Below, one piece after another: positions 60,601 through 64,000 of a DNA stretch of 64,000 bases. The stretch is from Apostichopus japonicus. Taxonomy: Eukaryota; Echinodermata; Holothuroidea; Aspidochirotida; Stichopodidae. The translations under genes were made by a program, and so were the position numbers. The notes below the pieces were generated by a model, which was not told where the DNA came from, did not search any database, and was given only the letters and a program-made list of their open reading frames with translations. The stretch lies in NCBI RefSeq assembly GCF_037975245.1, contig NC_092581.1, positions 16,369,303 through 16,433,302 of the forward strand, written 5' to 3'. Within the stretch, counting starts at the first letter, position 1, and every line of letters begins with the position of its first letter.

Positions 60601-61138
60601 AGAACACTTGTACTGTTTATATATGAACCAAAGAATAAATAAGATATAAACAAGTACAACAAACAATACCAGACAGATATCACTCGATCTTTTTCTACAA
60701 GTATCAGGGACATGTGTTTGTATCTATACAAATCAAACCCTGAACAAGTTTTAAATCCCTCTCTAAATATGTAAAACAAGTAATACATATGCAATAAGAC
60801 AGCTTAGGCCATGAAATTCTTGATACCCTAATACAGCTAAAGCAAGTGCACAGTTGTACTTTGCTAATGTACTACCAACACATTTTGCCTGCAGTATAGT
60901 AGTCACTATTCAGTTTTAATAATTCATTTTACCAGGATTCTCATTTTACTGTAGTGTACTTTTCTGGTAATATAGTTTGTTTTGTATATTGTTAATGTAC
61001 TTTTATTACATTTTATTTCATAGATATAACTTAACTCCGTTGTATAACATTGCACTGTATTAATGTATGGCAGAGTATTACTAATAATTGTATTTCATTG
61101 TTTTGTGTACATTGTATTCTATAAATCTACTGCAAGTT

Positions 61139-61222
61139 GAATTGTATTGTATTACAGTTTATGGTTTTGTAAGACAATGGATTGTATTGTATTACAGTTT
61201 ATGGTTTTGTAAGACAATGCAT
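61139..61222. repeat. 44-bp tandem duplication
   Basis: The sequence ATTGTATTGTATTACAGTTT and then ATGGTTTTGTAAGACAATG occurs twice directly in tandem and is almost identical, which suggests a recent event. Confidence 0.85.
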
Positions 61223-62046
61223 GCATTGTTAGGAAATGTATATGGATTGCAAGAATACATGGAATATTGGAATGTTGAAACACCTTGTTGATGTACCGAG
61301 TAAGCCTTCCTTAATTACAAAATGTATGAATAAGTTGACAGTTGTAATTCAGTCAACTCATCGTGAAAATTAAAATTACATCATTACAGATGAAACAAAT
61401 TCATAACACCAAATATAAATGACTCAAATCAATTTAAAGATGAAAGAAAGAAAATTAATAATAGACTAATATCAGTTTATAAACATAGGAATCAAATAAA
61501 TGAAAAAGAATTATGGATTGAATTGAAAAAAAATTGCACAATAATACGAATGTGTTTTCATTGCACGACCATGATTAAAGCTAATAACAAGGATCATAAT
61601 AAAACATCAATAAATACCAGATTAATTTTAAATAGAATTATATAAAACTGTAAACAGATTGTAAACAGATTGAAGTACAATAAGAATCAGCACTTGACTT
61701 TCTGGTCTATAATCACATACACAAATCAGTGGAGTAACACAAGATCAGAAAGGATCCATAGAAGTATACAAGCTAATCTTCATATTTGTTCAGGAATAAA
61801 CAACTATGCATCCAACTTGTCAATGGGGTATCACTGATTTAAAGAAGAGACTCAAACTCTTCACTTTCCCTTTACACCACACTCTGTTAAACAGCCTGAA
61901 AGTCCTGGTGATGAAACTATTCCAATGCTCATAACTAACGCTTATATGGATTTACCATCGAAATAGTTCTAAGTGAAATTCAGAAGCAAATCTTTCTCTC
62001 AAAACACATCTTTTGTACTATTATATTTAGCCATGTTGGTCTTAAT

Positions 62047-62170
62047 AGACAGCCATCTTGATTCACACTTCATAGACAGCCATCTTGATTTACTGTTATT
62101 AGACGGTCATTTTTATTTACTCTTAGTAGACGGTCATCTTGATTCAATCTTAAAAGACTGCCATCTTATT
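62047..62170. repeat. Imperfect ~31-bp tandem repeat, 4-5 copies
   Basis: The units are AGAC(A/G)G(C/T)CATCTTGATT followed by variable sequence. The reading on the plus strand gives a repeated DSHLD-like peptide, but there is no sign it is a gene. Confidence 0.75.
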
Positions 62171-64000
62171 CACTCTTTGCATAACTCATTAATCTAACCA
62201 TATCACACAAGATTTTTAATCAATAAACTACAATGAAAATATGGTCCCTCCCCCCCCCCATCCCCAACACACTCCCAAAGCTCTGCTAACACTTTTATCA
62301 GAAGCTGTATGCACTTAAGTGAAAGATAAATAACATAAGTTTTGAGAGGTAAGTACTCGATTGGACTAATGGTTAAATTATGTGATTTCTAGATTTTAAA
62401 TTCCTCACCTCCTAGGTGAAAAACCGACAAATTGTTTAGGATATCAGACGAGTGATTTGTTGAAAAGACATTGCATGGACTGAAAGTGGTAGAATACAAT
62501 GAAATGTCTGTTCAATTATACTTAAGGTGACAACGATGGTGGAAACATGAATTCTGAACATGGAATACGATTACCTGAACAACATGCAATATGTCAGTAA
62601 CAGTTGACTTCATTATAAAGAACAGTAAGATCATGCATTAGCTGAATAGCAAAATAAATAGTAACTAGTTTACAATAATATTCAAAAGCTCATTACTTAA
62701 GACTAGATAAATTTGTTGTCATTGGCAAATTAAACTCACCATATTTCTGCATTTAAAAAAAAGAGCCTACAAAAGAAAGTACTATCAAGTATATAGGAGT
62801 AGACTGATTGATGAGAACAGCTAGCTGTTACAGCATGCAGTGAATGTTTCTAAATTGCACTGGAATAAGGCCACAGTCACTTAAAAATGAAAACAATTTG
62901 TTCATGTTGGCTGATAGGATTTATTTACTTTGGGGGGGGGGGTGGGGGGGGGGACAAAATGCTTGGTACCTCCAAATGGCAGTGAGAGAACCAAGGCAGG
63001 CCAAGTGCACAGGTCATAAGTGTATTTGTAGTGGGGTGTATATATCAAAGGTCTCATTCATAACTTTCACTGGATGTATAATTTGCCATTTTTATAATTA
63101 GGATAGAAATATATAGTACTGATATTTTCAGTAGAATCTTTTTCAGTTGTCTCATTTTCCTTTTAGCTTTTTGCTACCCCCCCCCAAACTTTGAAAGCCC
63201 TGGGTCCCCAGACCATATAGCCAAATATAGTAAATGTCCTGTTACAGACACAACAGATGCTATTTAGGGCCCTTTGTTTCCTAGATCAAACGGTCAGCAA
63301 ACTGTTAGGCCCATCACCCAGTAGTTTCCACATAAACCGGATATTGAAGCAATCTTTACTTAGTAGGTACATCGAAACTTGTTTGACCCCAATTGAGTAT
63401 TAGTATACGAAACTATGAGACCATTTATCTAATAGTCCTTAAAGTCATTCCACATTGATTAGATTTACCACAGGAAGGCAATTAGTTACTCTGGTGTTAA
63501 GTTTCCTTCCACCAATGTTCATAGTACAATTACCAATAAGCTTCCTATTTTTCTATCGACTTCTCCAACAAAACACAGAGATGACAGTCACCACCATAAC
63601 CTTACATACATCCCTTCACAAAATCACCACACCAGATAATCAAACTGCACGCTCGTTAACGTTCTTCCTACGTTGAAATTGCCTAAATTAGCAAACCAAA
63701 CACGGGCTCACATGCAACAACGATTGAGTGAAAAAGATACAAAACAGAGAAAGGTTTTTTCACAGAGCTATACACATATATGGCAAAAGAGAGATATAGG
63801 GTAAAAAATCATTGAAACAAAGAGATTTCTGGCTTGGTTTTTCATGTGAAAGCTGGCTCATACACTAACTGAGGAATGGTCAGAAGACTTATGCATTTAA
63901 TGTAGATTTTGTGTCTTTTTTTTGCTATTATCACACTGTAGATAGACAAAGTAAAGGAGAGAATAGGGGTTAGGTCTAGAAAATGGCTAAAATATTTCAG

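Larger units (their letters stand above)
57700..64000. other. Non-coding stretch with small tandem repeats, no gene recognised
   Basis: No exon is supported. Visible items are an imperfect ~63-bp tandem repeat (ACCTGTGCAGACAA units) near 59740-59850, an imperfect duplication (AAATGGTACT and TTGCTATCCAG blocks) near 60262-60410, a 44-bp tandem duplication at about 61139-61222, and ~31-bp repeats (AGACAGCCATCTTGATT) at 62047-62170. G or C runs occur near 62249 and 62932-62953. Confidence 0.55.

Overview
This is animal nuclear DNA: AT-rich and intron-rich, with spliceosomal GT-AG introns, tRNA-derived SINEs, several families of short inverted-repeat DNA elements, minisatellites and long intergenic stretches. 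The repeats and gene content look like a marine invertebrate deuterostome, most likely an echinoderm (possibly a sea cucumber). That placement is an impression, because no species marker is present.

Four protein-coding genes can be supported. (1) About 10.8-18.7 kb (+) holds four exons of an unrecognised single-pass membrane protein; its 5' end is not resolved. (2) 31.29-32.87 kb (+) is the alpha subunit of general transcription factor TFIIE (GTF2E1), with two coding exons and 419 residues. (3) 38.09-51.54 kb (+) is CCT8, the theta subunit of the cytosolic chaperonin TRiC/CCT. It has 14 coding exons that join in frame to 547 residues, against 548 in human. (4) 55.75-56.24 kb (-) is a single-exon secreted C-type lectin of 161 residues. 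Regions 0-5.8, 18.8-30, 33.8-37.3 and 57.7-64 kb show no gene I can defend.

The most notable structure is in and around CCT8. Three of its exons (9, 11 and 12) have had their 3' ends duplicated into the following intron. The exon 11 and 12 copies carry the 5' splice site and form arrays of 7 x 121 bp and about 12 x 46 bp; the exon 9 copy is single and lacks the donor. In the membrane-protein gene an acceptor plus the start of the transmembrane exon is duplicated, and the extra copy reads into a different short tail that ends at a stop next to AATAAA. CCT8 has a perfect three-unit heat-shock element 26 bp before its start codon. Just upstream of that sits a 632-bp element with terminal inverted repeats and a 9-bp target duplication. 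About 2.1 kb upstream is a second, stronger heat-shock element cluster followed by a TATA box, with no evident gene.

Mobile DNA is abundant: a hAT-like 281-bp element with a perfect 8-bp target duplication just past the CCT8 poly(A) signal; three copies of a ~370-bp TTAAAGGC-ended element, two of them in opposite orientation around the lectin gene; three tRNA-derived SINEs; a large inverted repeat carrying two tRNA-like sequences; and a dispersed repeat whose core folds like a degenerate hammerhead ribozyme, suggestive of Penelope-like elements.
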